Source: Pigmentiphaga sp. H8
GTDB lineage: Bacteria > Pseudomonadota > Gammaproteobacteria > Burkholderiales > Burkholderiaceae_B
Assembly (NCBI RefSeq): GCF_003854895.1
Contig: NZ_CP033966.1
Location: 1,054,001 to 1,118,000, forward strand
Direction of reading: 5' to 3'
DNA: 64,000 nucleotides
Below the pieces are notes generated by a model, which was not told where the DNA came from, did no database searches, and was given only the letters and a program-made list of their open reading frames with translations. Below, piece by piece: positions 57,367 to 64,000 of this stretch. The stretch's first letter is position 1. Each line of letters begins with the position of its first letter. The translations under genes were made by a program, and so were the position numbers.

Positions 57367-57386
57367 GATATGAAGTGCTGTGCATA
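57367..57386 (-). promoter_or_regulatory. Shared tup/fdh regulatory site, fdh copy
   Basis: The stretch GATATGAAGTGCTGTGCATA matches the tup copy (49553-49572) in 17 of 20 bases and has the same TATG-N10-CATA symmetry. It begins 24 bases upstream of the first formate dehydrogenase gene. Eleven bases further upstream lies the perfect palindrome GTAACCGGTTAC (57398-57409), which is absent at tup and could serve another regulator. The rest of the 119-base gap shows no other clear signal. Confidence 0.65.
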
Positions 57387-57462
57387 CTGTACCCCCGGTA
57401 ACCGGTTACAGGCAATGCCGCGGGCCGTTCCGGGCCTCGGGTATACCCTCGACCGTAGCGCG

Positions 57463-58092
57463 TCAGGGCAGCATGTCGAAGCCCTGTGCTTCCACGCTGG
57501 CGAAGGCCCGCGTGAATTCGCCCAGCGCCGCGTAGAAGCGGGCGCGCGGGTGGGCCGACAGGGCGTCGCACATGGCGGGCACCCACGGCAGCAGATGGTC
57601 GCCGAAGAATTTCCGCTGGTTGGCCAGGTGGCATTGGCCGGCGTCGTCTCCGGCGATCAGGTAGCGCATGACCTCGCACAGGTAGGCGATGTGATCCTCG
57701 GTCTCGGGCATGGCCGGATCCCGCGCCAGGCCCAGGGCGGCGAGGTCGTTCCTCAGCCCGATCAGCGATTTCTCGTTCAGGAAGCCGTTCAGGTAGTGCG
57801 ACCCGTACAGGTAGACCTCGGGCTTGCCCAGGCCGCCGAACAAGGTTTCGTACTCGTCGCGCAGCGCCGTGTCGTCGGCGGCCTGGGCGGCGGCCACGAG
57901 ATCGCGCCACGGGGTTTCCAGGAAGGCGCCCGCCATCGGGGCGTCGGTGGCGGCCGCGCGCAGGCTGGCCGCGAAGGCGGCGTCGGGCGGCGCGTAGAAC
58001 AGGCGCGCCAGCACGCCGTAGAGTTCGGCCCGAGCGATCTCTTCGTCGAGCGAGGCCGAGCCGATGTCGGCGGGGGAAATGGATGCGTTCAT
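57463..58092 (-). CDS. TorD/DmsD-family molybdoenzyme chaperone
   Basis: This 209-residue all-helical cytoplasmic chaperone of the TorD family is dedicated to a Tat-exported molybdoenzyme. Segments AELYGVLARLFYAPPDA, LRDEYETLFGGLGKPEVYLYGSHYLNGFLNEKSL and DHIAYLCEVMRYLI fit the family, including the Y-x-x-LF-x-G region. It probably holds the signal peptide of the FdhA neighbour until the cofactor is in place. Its start overlaps the stop of the polyferredoxin gene (ATGA), so it belongs to the upstream accessory operon. The 119-base gap to the structural operon carries the shared regulatory site. Confidence 0.89.
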   Translation of the reverse strand: MNASISPADIGSASLDEEIARAELYGVLARLFYAPPDAAFAASLRAAATDAPMAGAFLETPWRDLVAAAQAADDTALRDEYETLFGGLGKPEVYLYGSHYLNGFLNEKSLIGLRNDLAALGLARDPAMPETEDHIAYLCEVMRYLIAGDDAGQCHLANQRKFFGDHLLPWVPAMCDALSAHPRARFYAALGEFTRAFASVEAQGFDMLP

Positions 58093-60182
58093 AGGTCCGT
58101 GATGCGCGCCTGGCTGGCGCCCGAGTACAGGTCGATCACGCGGCAGTCGCCGCACATCTTCAGTCGTTCCTGGCCCGCGCCCTGGAACATCGGGTGGCTG
58201 CCCAGCCGGTCCAGCATGGCCTCGATGGCCTTCTGCGTGCCGAAGGCCTTGCCGCAGCGCACGCAGTGATAGGGGGTGGTCTCGTTCAGCACGCGGGTCC
58301 GGGCGCGCTCGGGCGTGGGCAGCAGGCGCGGCACGAGGGCCAGCGCATCCTCGGGGCAGGTCTCGACGCACAGGCCGCACTGCACGCAGTTTTTTTCCAG
58401 GAAGCGCAGTTGGGGCGCGTCCGGGTTGTCGAGCAGCGCGCTGGACGGACAGGCTCCCACGCAGCTCATGCACAGCGTACAGGCGTCCTTGTCGATGGCC
58501 AGGCTGCCGATGGGCGAGCCGCTGCCCGGCGGGCCGCCGGGCAGCGCGATTTCGTCCCGCGCGGCCGGGGCGTGGGCGATCAGGTGGTCCAGCGCGAGGT
58601 CCAGCGTGCTGCGTTTCTCGCGCACCATGGCGAAGCGCGCCGGCGCGGCCGGTACGCCGGGGCGGCGCGCCGCCAGTTCGCGCAGCGCCGCATCCAGCGC
58701 CTGCGGCGTATCGGGGCGCAGCAGGTGCAGGTGCGGTCCCGGATAGCCCAGGCCGTCGAGGATGGCCTGGCCCAGCGCGAGTTGCGCGGCCAGATTGTCC
58801 AGGTACTGCGGCGCTTCCTCGGCCGTGGCCAGGATCGCGATCTGCGAGGCGCCCAGCGCGACGGCGCCCAGCCACGCTTCCAGGCCGAGGCTGGCGGTAT
58901 GCCAGACGCCCAGCGGGATGACATTGGCGGGCAGGCCCTGGGCCCTGCCCAGGCTGGCGTCGCGGCCCAGGCGCTCGATCAGCGCGCGGCCGGCCTCCTG
59001 GCTGTGCACCAGCACGACGGGGGCCTGGCCGCCGGCGCGTGTGTAGGTGGACAGTAGCGTGCGCAGCACCGTGCCCTGGTCCGTCATGCGCGGATAGGCA
59101 TAGGTGATCGCGCCGGTCGGACACGCGGTGGTACAGGCGCCGCAGCCCACGCACAGGTTGGGATTGACCTTGATCTGCTGGCGCGCCTTGTCGCTCTCGA
59201 TGGCGCGGGCCGAGCAGATGTCGATACAGGCGCGGCAGCCGACCGTGTCGTTGCGGCTGTGCGCGCATAGCGACTGCTTGTAGTCGAAGAACTTGGGCTT
59301 CTCGAATTCGCCGACCAGCTCGCGCAAGCGCAGGAGCGGCATCGGGTCCGCGCCGTTCCAGGCGAAATAGCCCTGCGGCGGCGCGTGCTGCTCGAACAGC
59401 GTGCGGCCACCCAGCTCCAGGACCAGGTCGAAGCGCGCTTCCTGCCGTTCCGGGGAGCGGGCGAAGTCGATCGCGCCCGCGGTCGTACAGGATGCCACGC
59501 AGGCGCGATGGTCGCGGCAGCGGTCACGGTCGATCTGGTAGTCGAGGCCGATCGCGCCTTCGGGACACGCGGCAAGACAGGCATTGCAGCGCGTGCACAG
59601 GTCGAGGTCGATGGGGTTGTCCTGCACCCAGGCCAGGTCGAATGCGCCCAGCCAGCCTTGCAGCGATTCCACGCGGCCCGCCAGCACGGGATGGCGCCGT
59701 TCCTGGTTCGCGCCCGCCGCGCCGGGGCCGCGCGCGAAGATCGTGACCTCGAGCGTGTCGTCCAGCATGGCCGCGGCGCGTTCGGCTTCGTCCAGCGGGC
59801 CGACGATGAGCAGGCGGCCCGCGCTGCGATAGCTGACCGTGGGGACCGGTTCGGGATCCGGCAGCCGAGCGGCCGCCAGCAGCGCGGCAAGCTTGGGCAT
59901 GGCCTGCGAGGCGTCGCGGCTCCAGCCTCCGGTTTCACGGATGTTGACGAAGCGCACCGGGGCGACGGCGGCCTCGGTGTGTTCGCCGATCTGGGCGAAC
60001 AGGCGCTTTTCCTGGGTACAGGCGACGGTGACGGGCGCGCTGCCGGTCACGGCCTGCTGGAAGGCGCCGGCTTCGTGGCGGCAGAGCGTGGAGTGCAGAA
60101 CCAGCTTTTCGTCCAGGGCCGTGCCGAGCGCATCGGCGTCCAGGGGCATGGTCTTGTTGCAGTCGCAGATCAGTGTAGGCAT
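58089..60182 (-). CDS. Large multi-cluster ferredoxin-domain protein (formate dehydrogenase accessory)
   Basis: This 697-residue cytoplasmic protein has several [4Fe-4S] sets: CTRCNACLAAC near residues 196-206, a degenerate set RCRDHRACVASC, GCRACIDIC near 316-323, CVGCGACTTAC near 344-354, then CTLCMSCVGAC and CVQCGLCVETC near 565-610. It ends with a zinc-ribbon-like pair, CVRC and CGDC. The middle part shows a Rossmann-like domain around APVVLVHSQEAGRALI. The family is known only as '4Fe-4S binding protein' next to formate dehydrogenases. It may transfer electrons or sulfur during cofactor or enzyme maturation; this is inference. Confidence 0.82.
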   Translation of the reverse strand: MPTLICDCNKTMPLDADALGTALDEKLVLHSTLCRHEAGAFQQAVTGSAPVTVACTQEKRLFAQIGEHTEAAVAPVRFVNIRETGGWSRDASQAMPKLAALLAAARLPDPEPVPTVSYRSAGRLLIVGPLDEAERAAAMLDDTLEVTIFARGPGAAGANQERRHPVLAGRVESLQGWLGAFDLAWVQDNPIDLDLCTRCNACLAACPEGAIGLDYQIDRDRCRDHRACVASCTTAGAIDFARSPERQEARFDLVLELGGRTLFEQHAPPQGYFAWNGADPMPLLRLRELVGEFEKPKFFDYKQSLCAHSRNDTVGCRACIDICSARAIESDKARQQIKVNPNLCVGCGACTTACPTGAITYAYPRMTDQGTVLRTLLSTYTRAGGQAPVVLVHSQEAGRALIERLGRDASLGRAQGLPANVIPLGVWHTASLGLEAWLGAVALGASQIAILATAEEAPQYLDNLAAQLALGQAILDGLGYPGPHLHLLRPDTPQALDAALRELAARRPGVPAAPARFAMVREKRSTLDLALDHLIAHAPAARDEIALPGGPPGSGSPIGSLAIDKDACTLCMSCVGACPSSALLDNPDAPQLRFLEKNCVQCGLCVETCPEDALALVPRLLPTPERARTRVLNETTPYHCVRCGKAFGTQKAIEAMLDRLGSHPMFQGAGQERLKMCGDCRVIDLYSGASQARITDL

Positions 60183-60202
60183 GGGCGCTCTGGAGAGCCC
60201 GG

Positions 60203-60853
60203 CTACCTGGAGGGGTCGGGCTCGGGAAAGTCGAAATGCGTCTGGCCGTCGCTGGGCGTATGGCCTGTGGATGCGCCAGACTCTAGCACGGAACCCTGCG
60301 CGTCATCATCGGCCGGCGCTTCGCTGGCGGGGTCGTGGCCGGGTGCCGGATCGCCGGAAGGCGGGGCGGGATCGTCCTGGACCAGGGCCAGCACGCGCGC
60401 GCTGACCATTTGCCTGAGCGTGGATTCGGGCAGCTTTTCGGGCGAGGAGTAATCGTCGATGTAGACGTCCAGCCCGTCCATGACGTTGTAGTGCGGATCG
60501 GAGAAAAGTTTCTTGAGCGCGGCCAGCTTGACGTCGGGTTCGACCGCCGCCTGCATGAAGGGCGAGAAGTCGGAGTCGTGCGTCAGCGCCGCCAGGTCTT
60601 CCCGCGTCGGCGCGGGCGGGGGCTGGTCGGCGGTGTCCGGCGCATGCGCCGCGCCCGGGCCGGGGGCCGGGGTTTCGTCGGCGGGGCGCGCATGCGTGGA
60701 CGACATGGCGGGCACGCCTGGCGCGGCATCGCGCGGATCAGGCCCGGCCTCGGGCGCGGGTCCGGCATCGGCGGCCCGTTCGTCCGTGCTTGTCCGGGAT
60801 TGAGCCTTGCGCCGCGACCAGCGGCCCAGGAAGCCTGCGCCGTCGTCGTTCAT
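60203..60853 (-). CDS. DUF3306-family protein
   Basis: This 216-residue cytoplasmic protein is of the DUF3306 family. The ordered N terminus FLGRWSRRKAQSR is followed by a long disordered Pro/Ala/Asp-rich segment (residues 18-85). The conserved block LAALTHDSDFSPFMQAAVEPDVKLAALKKLFSDPHYNVMDGLDVYIDDYS comes next, then another disordered tail. The function is unknown, but the family occurs with DUF3305 and molybdoenzymes. Its start overlaps the DUF3305 stop by four bases. The gene precedes the polyferredoxin by 20 bases. Confidence 0.85.
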   Translation of the reverse strand: MNDDGAGFLGRWSRRKAQSRTSTDERAADAGPAPEAGPDPRDAAPGVPAMSSTHARPADETPAPGPGAAHAPDTADQPPPAPTREDLAALTHDSDFSPFMQAAVEPDVKLAALKKLFSDPHYNVMDGLDVYIDDYSSPEKLPESTLRQMVSARVLALVQDDPAPPSGDPAPGHDPASEAPADDDAQGSVLESGASTGHTPSDGQTHFDFPEPDPSR

Positions 60854-61407
60854 GGCTCTTCGGTGTTCTTGCGCCTGCCGGTACTGACCGACGCCGGGTT
60901 GCCGAAGCGGTCCTGCAGCGGCACGAAGCTGACCGGGCGCCGCTTGCGCTTGGGCTCGGCCACATAGTGCTCCGCCACGAAGCCGCGCAGCCACCCCACG
61001 ATGTCGGCGGGGGCGGGCACTTGTTCAACGGTTTCCTGCGCGTCCAGCAGGCGGCCCGCGTGATAGTAGCTGAGCGTGACCAGCTCCGGCCGCGCCAGCG
61101 GTTCGTCGTCCAGGCCGGGGGCTTCTTCCATCCGCCACATCACGAACCAGCAGGGCGCCTCGGTCGTGGCGTTCAGGTAGTAGCCCTCGGCGTCGTCCTT
61201 GAACAGCTCGACCGCGAAGCCGGGATGCAGCCAGAGCTCGCCTTGAGCGTCCTTGCGCAGCCGGTGGGGCGCGCCGCCGAACGCCGGCTCGTCGGCCACC
61301 ACGTCCGCCAGCGTCCATCGCCAGGGCTGCCACCGGCTCATCGGGCCGTGGACGCGCTCCTTGCGCATGATCACGGCGACGTCGATGCGGGGAGCCTGGC
61401 TGGTCAT
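60850..61407 (-). CDS. DUF3305-family protein
   Basis: This 185-residue protein of the DUF3305 family begins APRIDVAVIMRKERVHGPMSRWQPWRWTLADVV, and the central WLHPGFAVELFKDDAEGYYLNATTEAPCWFVMWRMEE is the conserved core. No catalytic motif was recognised. It always lies beside DUF3306 in formate dehydrogenase clusters and may form a complex with it. It overlaps the DUF3306 start and lies 11 bases after the apbC stop. Cytoplasmic. Confidence 0.86.
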   Translation of the reverse strand: MTSQAPRIDVAVIMRKERVHGPMSRWQPWRWTLADVVADEPAFGGAPHRLRKDAQGELWLHPGFAVELFKDDAEGYYLNATTEAPCWFVMWRMEEAPGLDDEPLARPELVTLSYYHAGRLLDAQETVEQVPAPADIVGWLRGFVAEHYVAEPKRKRRPVSFVPLQDRFGNPASVSTGRRKNTEEP

Positions 61408-61418
61408 GGCGGCCTCGG

Positions 61419-62507
61419 TCAGGAGTCGGCGCTGATGGAGATGGTGGGGAACTTGGACGAGAAGTCCTTGTTCCGGGCGGCGATGGCTACGGCTACCTGG
61501 CGCGCGACGGTCTTGTACAGGCCGGCGATCTCGCCGTCGGGGTCGGCCACCACGGAGGGCTTGCCGCTGTCGGCCTGCAGCCGGATGTTGATGTCCAGCG
61601 GCAGCGCCCCCAGGTAGGGCGTGTCGTATTCGGCCGCCATCTTCTTGCCGCCCTCGGCGCCGAAGATGTGTTCGACATGCCCGCACTGGCTGCACACGTG
61701 CACGGCCATGTTCTCGACCACGCCCAGGATGGGCACGCCCACCTTCTCGAACATCTTGATGCCCTTGCGGGCGTCCAGCAGCGCGATGTCCTGCGGCGTG
61801 GTGACGATGACGGCGCCGGTCATGGGCACGCGCTGGCTGAGCGTGAGCTGGATGTCGCCCGTCCCGGGGGGCATGTCGACGATCAGATAGTCGAGATCCT
61901 TCCAGTTGGTTTGCCGCAGCAGCTGCTCGAGCGCCTGCACCGCCATGGGGCCGCGCCAGATCATCGCTTCGTCGTGGGCCACCAGGAAGCCGATGGACAT
62001 GACCTGCACGCCGTAGTTCTCGAGCGGCTCCATGGTCTTGCCGTCGTCGCTGACGGGGCGCGCATCGATGCCCATCATGAGCGGCTGGCTGGGGCCGTAG
62101 ATGTCGGCGTCGAGCAGGCCGACGCGCGCGCCTTCGGCCGCCAGCGCCAGGGCCAGGTTGACCGCCGTGGTGCTCTTGCCCACGCCGCCCTTGCCCGAGG
62201 CGACGGCGACGATGTTCTTGACGCCCTGGAGCAGCGGCACGCCGCGCTGGACCGCGTGGGCGATGATCTCGCTGCGCACGTTGGCGCTGACGTTGGCGAC
62301 GCCGGGCACGGCACGGGCCGCCGCGATCAGCGCGCTGCGCAGGGCGGGGACCTGGCTCTTGGCGGGGTAGCCGAGCAGGACGTCGAAGGAGACGTCGCCG
62401 CCGTTGATCTCGATGTTCCTGATGCTGCGCGTCGAGACGAAATCCTTGCCGGTATTGGGATCGACGACGGTTTGCAGGGCCTGGAGCAGGGTTTCGGAAG
62501 TGGCCAT
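61419..62507 (-). CDS. apbC: Iron-sulfur cluster carrier protein ApbC/Mrp
   Basis: This 362-residue Mrp/NBP35-family P-loop ATPase carries and transfers Fe-S clusters in the cytoplasm. The N-terminal MIP18/DUF59-like domain occupies residues 1-85 (VDPNTGKDFVSTRSIRNIEI). The deviant Walker A SGKGGVGKST is near residue 105, and the cluster CxxC is VCSQC near residue 273. It lies at the head of the leftward accessory operon with DUF3305 and DUF3306, so delivery of clusters to the large polyferredoxin or the dehydrogenase is plausible. A TAATAT (62566-62561) upstream could be its -10. Confidence 0.94.
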   Translation of the reverse strand: MATSETLLQALQTVVDPNTGKDFVSTRSIRNIEINGGDVSFDVLLGYPAKSQVPALRSALIAAARAVPGVANVSANVRSEIIAHAVQRGVPLLQGVKNIVAVASGKGGVGKSTTAVNLALALAAEGARVGLLDADIYGPSQPLMMGIDARPVSDDGKTMEPLENYGVQVMSIGFLVAHDEAMIWRGPMAVQALEQLLRQTNWKDLDYLIVDMPPGTGDIQLTLSQRVPMTGAVIVTTPQDIALLDARKGIKMFEKVGVPILGVVENMAVHVCSQCGHVEHIFGAEGGKKMAAEYDTPYLGALPLDINIRLQADSGKPSVVADPDGEIAGLYKTVARQVAVAIAARNKDFSSKFPTISISADS

Positions 62508-62607
62508 GGGAAGGGGGCGGACTCGTAAGTGGGACGCTGCGTGTCGCAGGCCGATGAGGGATATTAGACCACCAGCCCGCGGGCGGCGAAATCCGTGGCG
62601 CCTCGTC

Positions 62608-62613
62608 TATACT
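62608..62613 (+). promoter_or_regulatory. Possible -10 element for near-leaderless mobA
   Basis: TATACT ends seven bases before the mobA start codon, so transcription would begin close to the ATG. No convincing -35 lies 16-18 bases upstream. The ModE-type regulator gene shows the same arrangement (TATACT at 49668-49673). Low confidence, but the repetition is notable. Confidence 0.35.
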
Positions 62614-62620
62614 CAGCCGC

Positions 62621-63208
62621 ATGATCGACAAGGACTCCATTACCGGCTTGATCCTGGCTGGCGGGCGCGGCAGCCGCATGGGCGGCGTCGACAAGGGCCT
62701 GCAGAACTACCAGGGCATTCCGATGGCCATGCATGCGCTGCTCAGGCTGGGGCCCCAGGTGGGACAGGTGCTGGTCAACGCCAACCGCAACCTGGCGGCC
62801 TACGAATCCATGGGCGTGCCGGTGTGGCCCGATGCGCTGCCCGACTACGCGGGGCCGCTGGCCGGATTCCTGACCGGGCTCGAGCATTGCGAGACCGACT
62901 ACCTGGTCACCGTGCCTTGCGATACCCCCAAGTTTCCCGAGAACCTCGTCGCCCGCCTGGCCGGCGAATTGTCCGGGGCCGGCGCCGAGATCGCCATGGT
63001 GGCCACCCGCCAGGACGGCGCCGTGCGCACCCAGCCCGTGTTCTGCATGCTGCGGGCGGAGCTGCTGGACAGCCTCGTGGCGTTCACCGCCACGGGGGGG
63101 CGCAAGATCGACAAGTGGACCGCCACCCATCGTTGTGTCGAGGTCCTTTTCGACGACCCCGCGGCCTTCGCGGGCGCCAACACGATCGCCGAATTGCAGC
63201 AGCTCTGA
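62621..63208 (+). CDS. mobA: Molybdenum cofactor guanylyltransferase
   Basis: This 195-residue MobA attaches GMP to molybdopterin to make the MGD cofactor used by formate dehydrogenase. The nucleotide-binding start GLILAGGRGSRMGGVDKGLQ is complete. The metal aspartates lie in TVPCDTPKFP, and LPDYAGPLAGFLTGLEHCETDYL is typical. The length is standard. It is divergent from apbC and leads a unit with moeA, which starts 4 bases after its stop. Translation may begin on a nearly leaderless message. Confidence 0.94.
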   Translation: MIDKDSITGLILAGGRGSRMGGVDKGLQNYQGIPMAMHALLRLGPQVGQVLVNANRNLAAYESMGVPVWPDALPDYAGPLAGFLTGLEHCETDYLVTVPCDTPKFPENLVARLAGELSGAGAEIAMVATRQDGAVRTQPVFCMLRAELLDSLVAFTATGGRKIDKWTATHRCVEVLFDDPAAFAGANTIAELQQL

Positions 63209-63212
63209 TGCC

Positions 63213-64000
63213 ATGAACGACAAGCCCGCTCCCTCGCTAGAAGAAATTTCGTCCTGTGTCAGCGGCTACGACCCGAACGCGCTGCCGGTCGAGCAGGCCC
63301 GCGAATTCATCGCCCGGCTCGTGCCGCGCGTGGAGGGCGTGGAGATGCTGGCGCTGCGCTCGGCCATGGGGCGCGTGCTGGCGCGCGACATCGTGTCCGA
63401 CATCGACGTCCCGGCCCATGACAACTCGGCCATGGACGGCTACGCGTTCTATGGTTCCGACCTGGCCGCCGGCGGCGACACGGCCTTGCAGGTCGTGGGC
63501 AGCGGCCTGGCCGGCAACGGCTACACGGGCAGCGTCGCGCCCGGACAGTGCGTGCGGATCATGACCGGCGCCACCATGCCCGACGGGCTCGATACCGTGA
63601 TTCCGCAGGAATTCGTCCGGCAGGATGGCGACCGTATCGTCGTGCCCGCCGGCGCGGTCAAGGCCGGCGAGAATCGCCGGCTGGCGGGCGAGGACCTGGC
63701 CCGGGGCGACGTGGCCCTGTCCGCCGGCCGCGTGCTGCGCCCGGCGGACCTGGGCATGCTGGCCTCGCTCGGCCGCGCCGAGGTGCCGGTCTGGCGCCGC
63801 CTGCGCGTGGCGTTCTTCTCCACCGGCAGCGAGCTGCGCTCGATCGGCGAGCCGCTCGATCCGGGCTGCGTGTACGACAGCAACCGCTACACGCTGTGGG
63901 GCATGCTCCAGCGGCTGGGCGTCGACGTGCTCGACATGGGCGTGGTGCGAGACGATCCACAGGCGCTCGAGTCCGCGTTCCGCGATGCGGCCGCGCAGGC
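63213..64000 (+). CDS. moeA: Molybdopterin molybdenumtransferase (3' end outside window)
   Basis: The first 262 residues of MoeA are visible; the enzyme inserts molybdate (or tungstate) into molybdopterin. ALRSAMGRVLARDIVSDIDVPAHDNSAMDGYAF is the classic MoeA N terminus. GQCVRIMTGATMPDGLDTVIPQE and ENRRLAGEDLARGDVAL follow, then the MoCF domain start RVAFFSTGSELRSIGEPL and VYDSNRYTLWGML. The frame is open to the window edge. It lies 4 bases after mobA and shares its message. Its presence completes the last two cytoplasmic steps of cofactor assembly beside the dehydrogenase. Confidence 0.95.
   Translation, partial: MNDKPAPSLEEISSCVSGYDPNALPVEQAREFIARLVPRVEGVEMLALRSAMGRVLARDIVSDIDVPAHDNSAMDGYAFYGSDLAAGGDTALQVVGSGLAGNGYTGSVAPGQCVRIMTGATMPDGLDTVIPQEFVRQDGDRIVVPAGAVKAGENRRLAGEDLARGDVALSAGRVLRPADLGMLASLGRAEVPVWRRLRVAFFSTGSELRSIGEPLDPGCVYDSNRYTLWGMLQRLGVDVLDMGVVRDDPQALESAFRDAAAQ

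Overview
The window is high-GC DNA with tightly packed genes, short overlaps and very little non-coding sequence. It encodes eight periplasmic receptors of the Bug (Bordetella uptake gene) family together with LysR and FCD-type GntR regulators and many aromatic or organic-acid catabolic enzymes. This points to a betaproteobacterium of the Alcaligenaceae (Bordetella/Achromobacter group). The species cannot be fixed from the sequence alone. No tRNA, rRNA, CRISPR array, transposase or phage gene was seen.

Region 1 (1-7280): the 3' end of pgi; a MntA/HepT toxin-antitoxin pair; an FCD-GntR regulator followed by a TauD-type dioxygenase, a Bug receptor and a fumarylacetoacetate-hydrolase-family enzyme, with palindromic TTGTCGACAA sites at the operon promoter; then the LPS inner-core pair waaC-waaA.

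Region 2 (7285-19400): two LysR genes that share an upstream TAAC-N5-GTTA motif; a Bug/hydrolase/cupin operon; then two divergent operons that each begin with a Bug receptor. Between them they encode LigK, LigJ, two paralogous amidohydrolases and two proteins related to 4,5-dihydroxyphthalate decarboxylase. This is the lower part of a protocatechuate 4,5-cleavage (or similar) pathway.

Region 3 (19423-33706): tolC and a Pcm-like methyltransferase, thiD, then a LysR gene divergent from a seven-gene operon. The operon encodes Bug, an enolase-superfamily (mandelate racemase-like) enzyme, a second Bug, a UbiD decarboxylase, an FMN 2-hydroxyacid oxidase, an aldehyde dehydrogenase and a ThDP enzyme. 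The order recalls mandelate catabolism with a decarboxylase added.

Region 4 (32921-47022): thiG and thiC, with a TPP riboswitch before thiC and a 231-nt foldback element between the genes; a second GntR/Bug system with TTTATCGATAAA operators plus a deacetylase and an unusual SDR; a polyglycine lipoprotein; a LuxR regulator; a LysR/isochorismatase/Bug locus with an ATA-N9-TAT box; and a Fur-boxed TonB siderophore receptor.

Region 5 (47085-64000): a molybdenum/tungsten and formate block. It holds a tungstate ABC transporter (tupBCA), a ModE-type HTH regulator, fdhD, a membrane-bound periplasmic formate dehydrogenase (Cys at the active site), its Tat-linked small protein, a TorD chaperone, a large polyferredoxin, DUF3306 and DUF3305 proteins, ApbC/Mrp, MobA and the start of MoeA. 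A 20-bp site conserved at 17 of 20 positions lies upstream of both tupBCA and the formate dehydrogenase operon. It suggests a shared metal-responsive regulon, probably run by the neighbouring ModE-like protein, and is the most interesting signal in the window.
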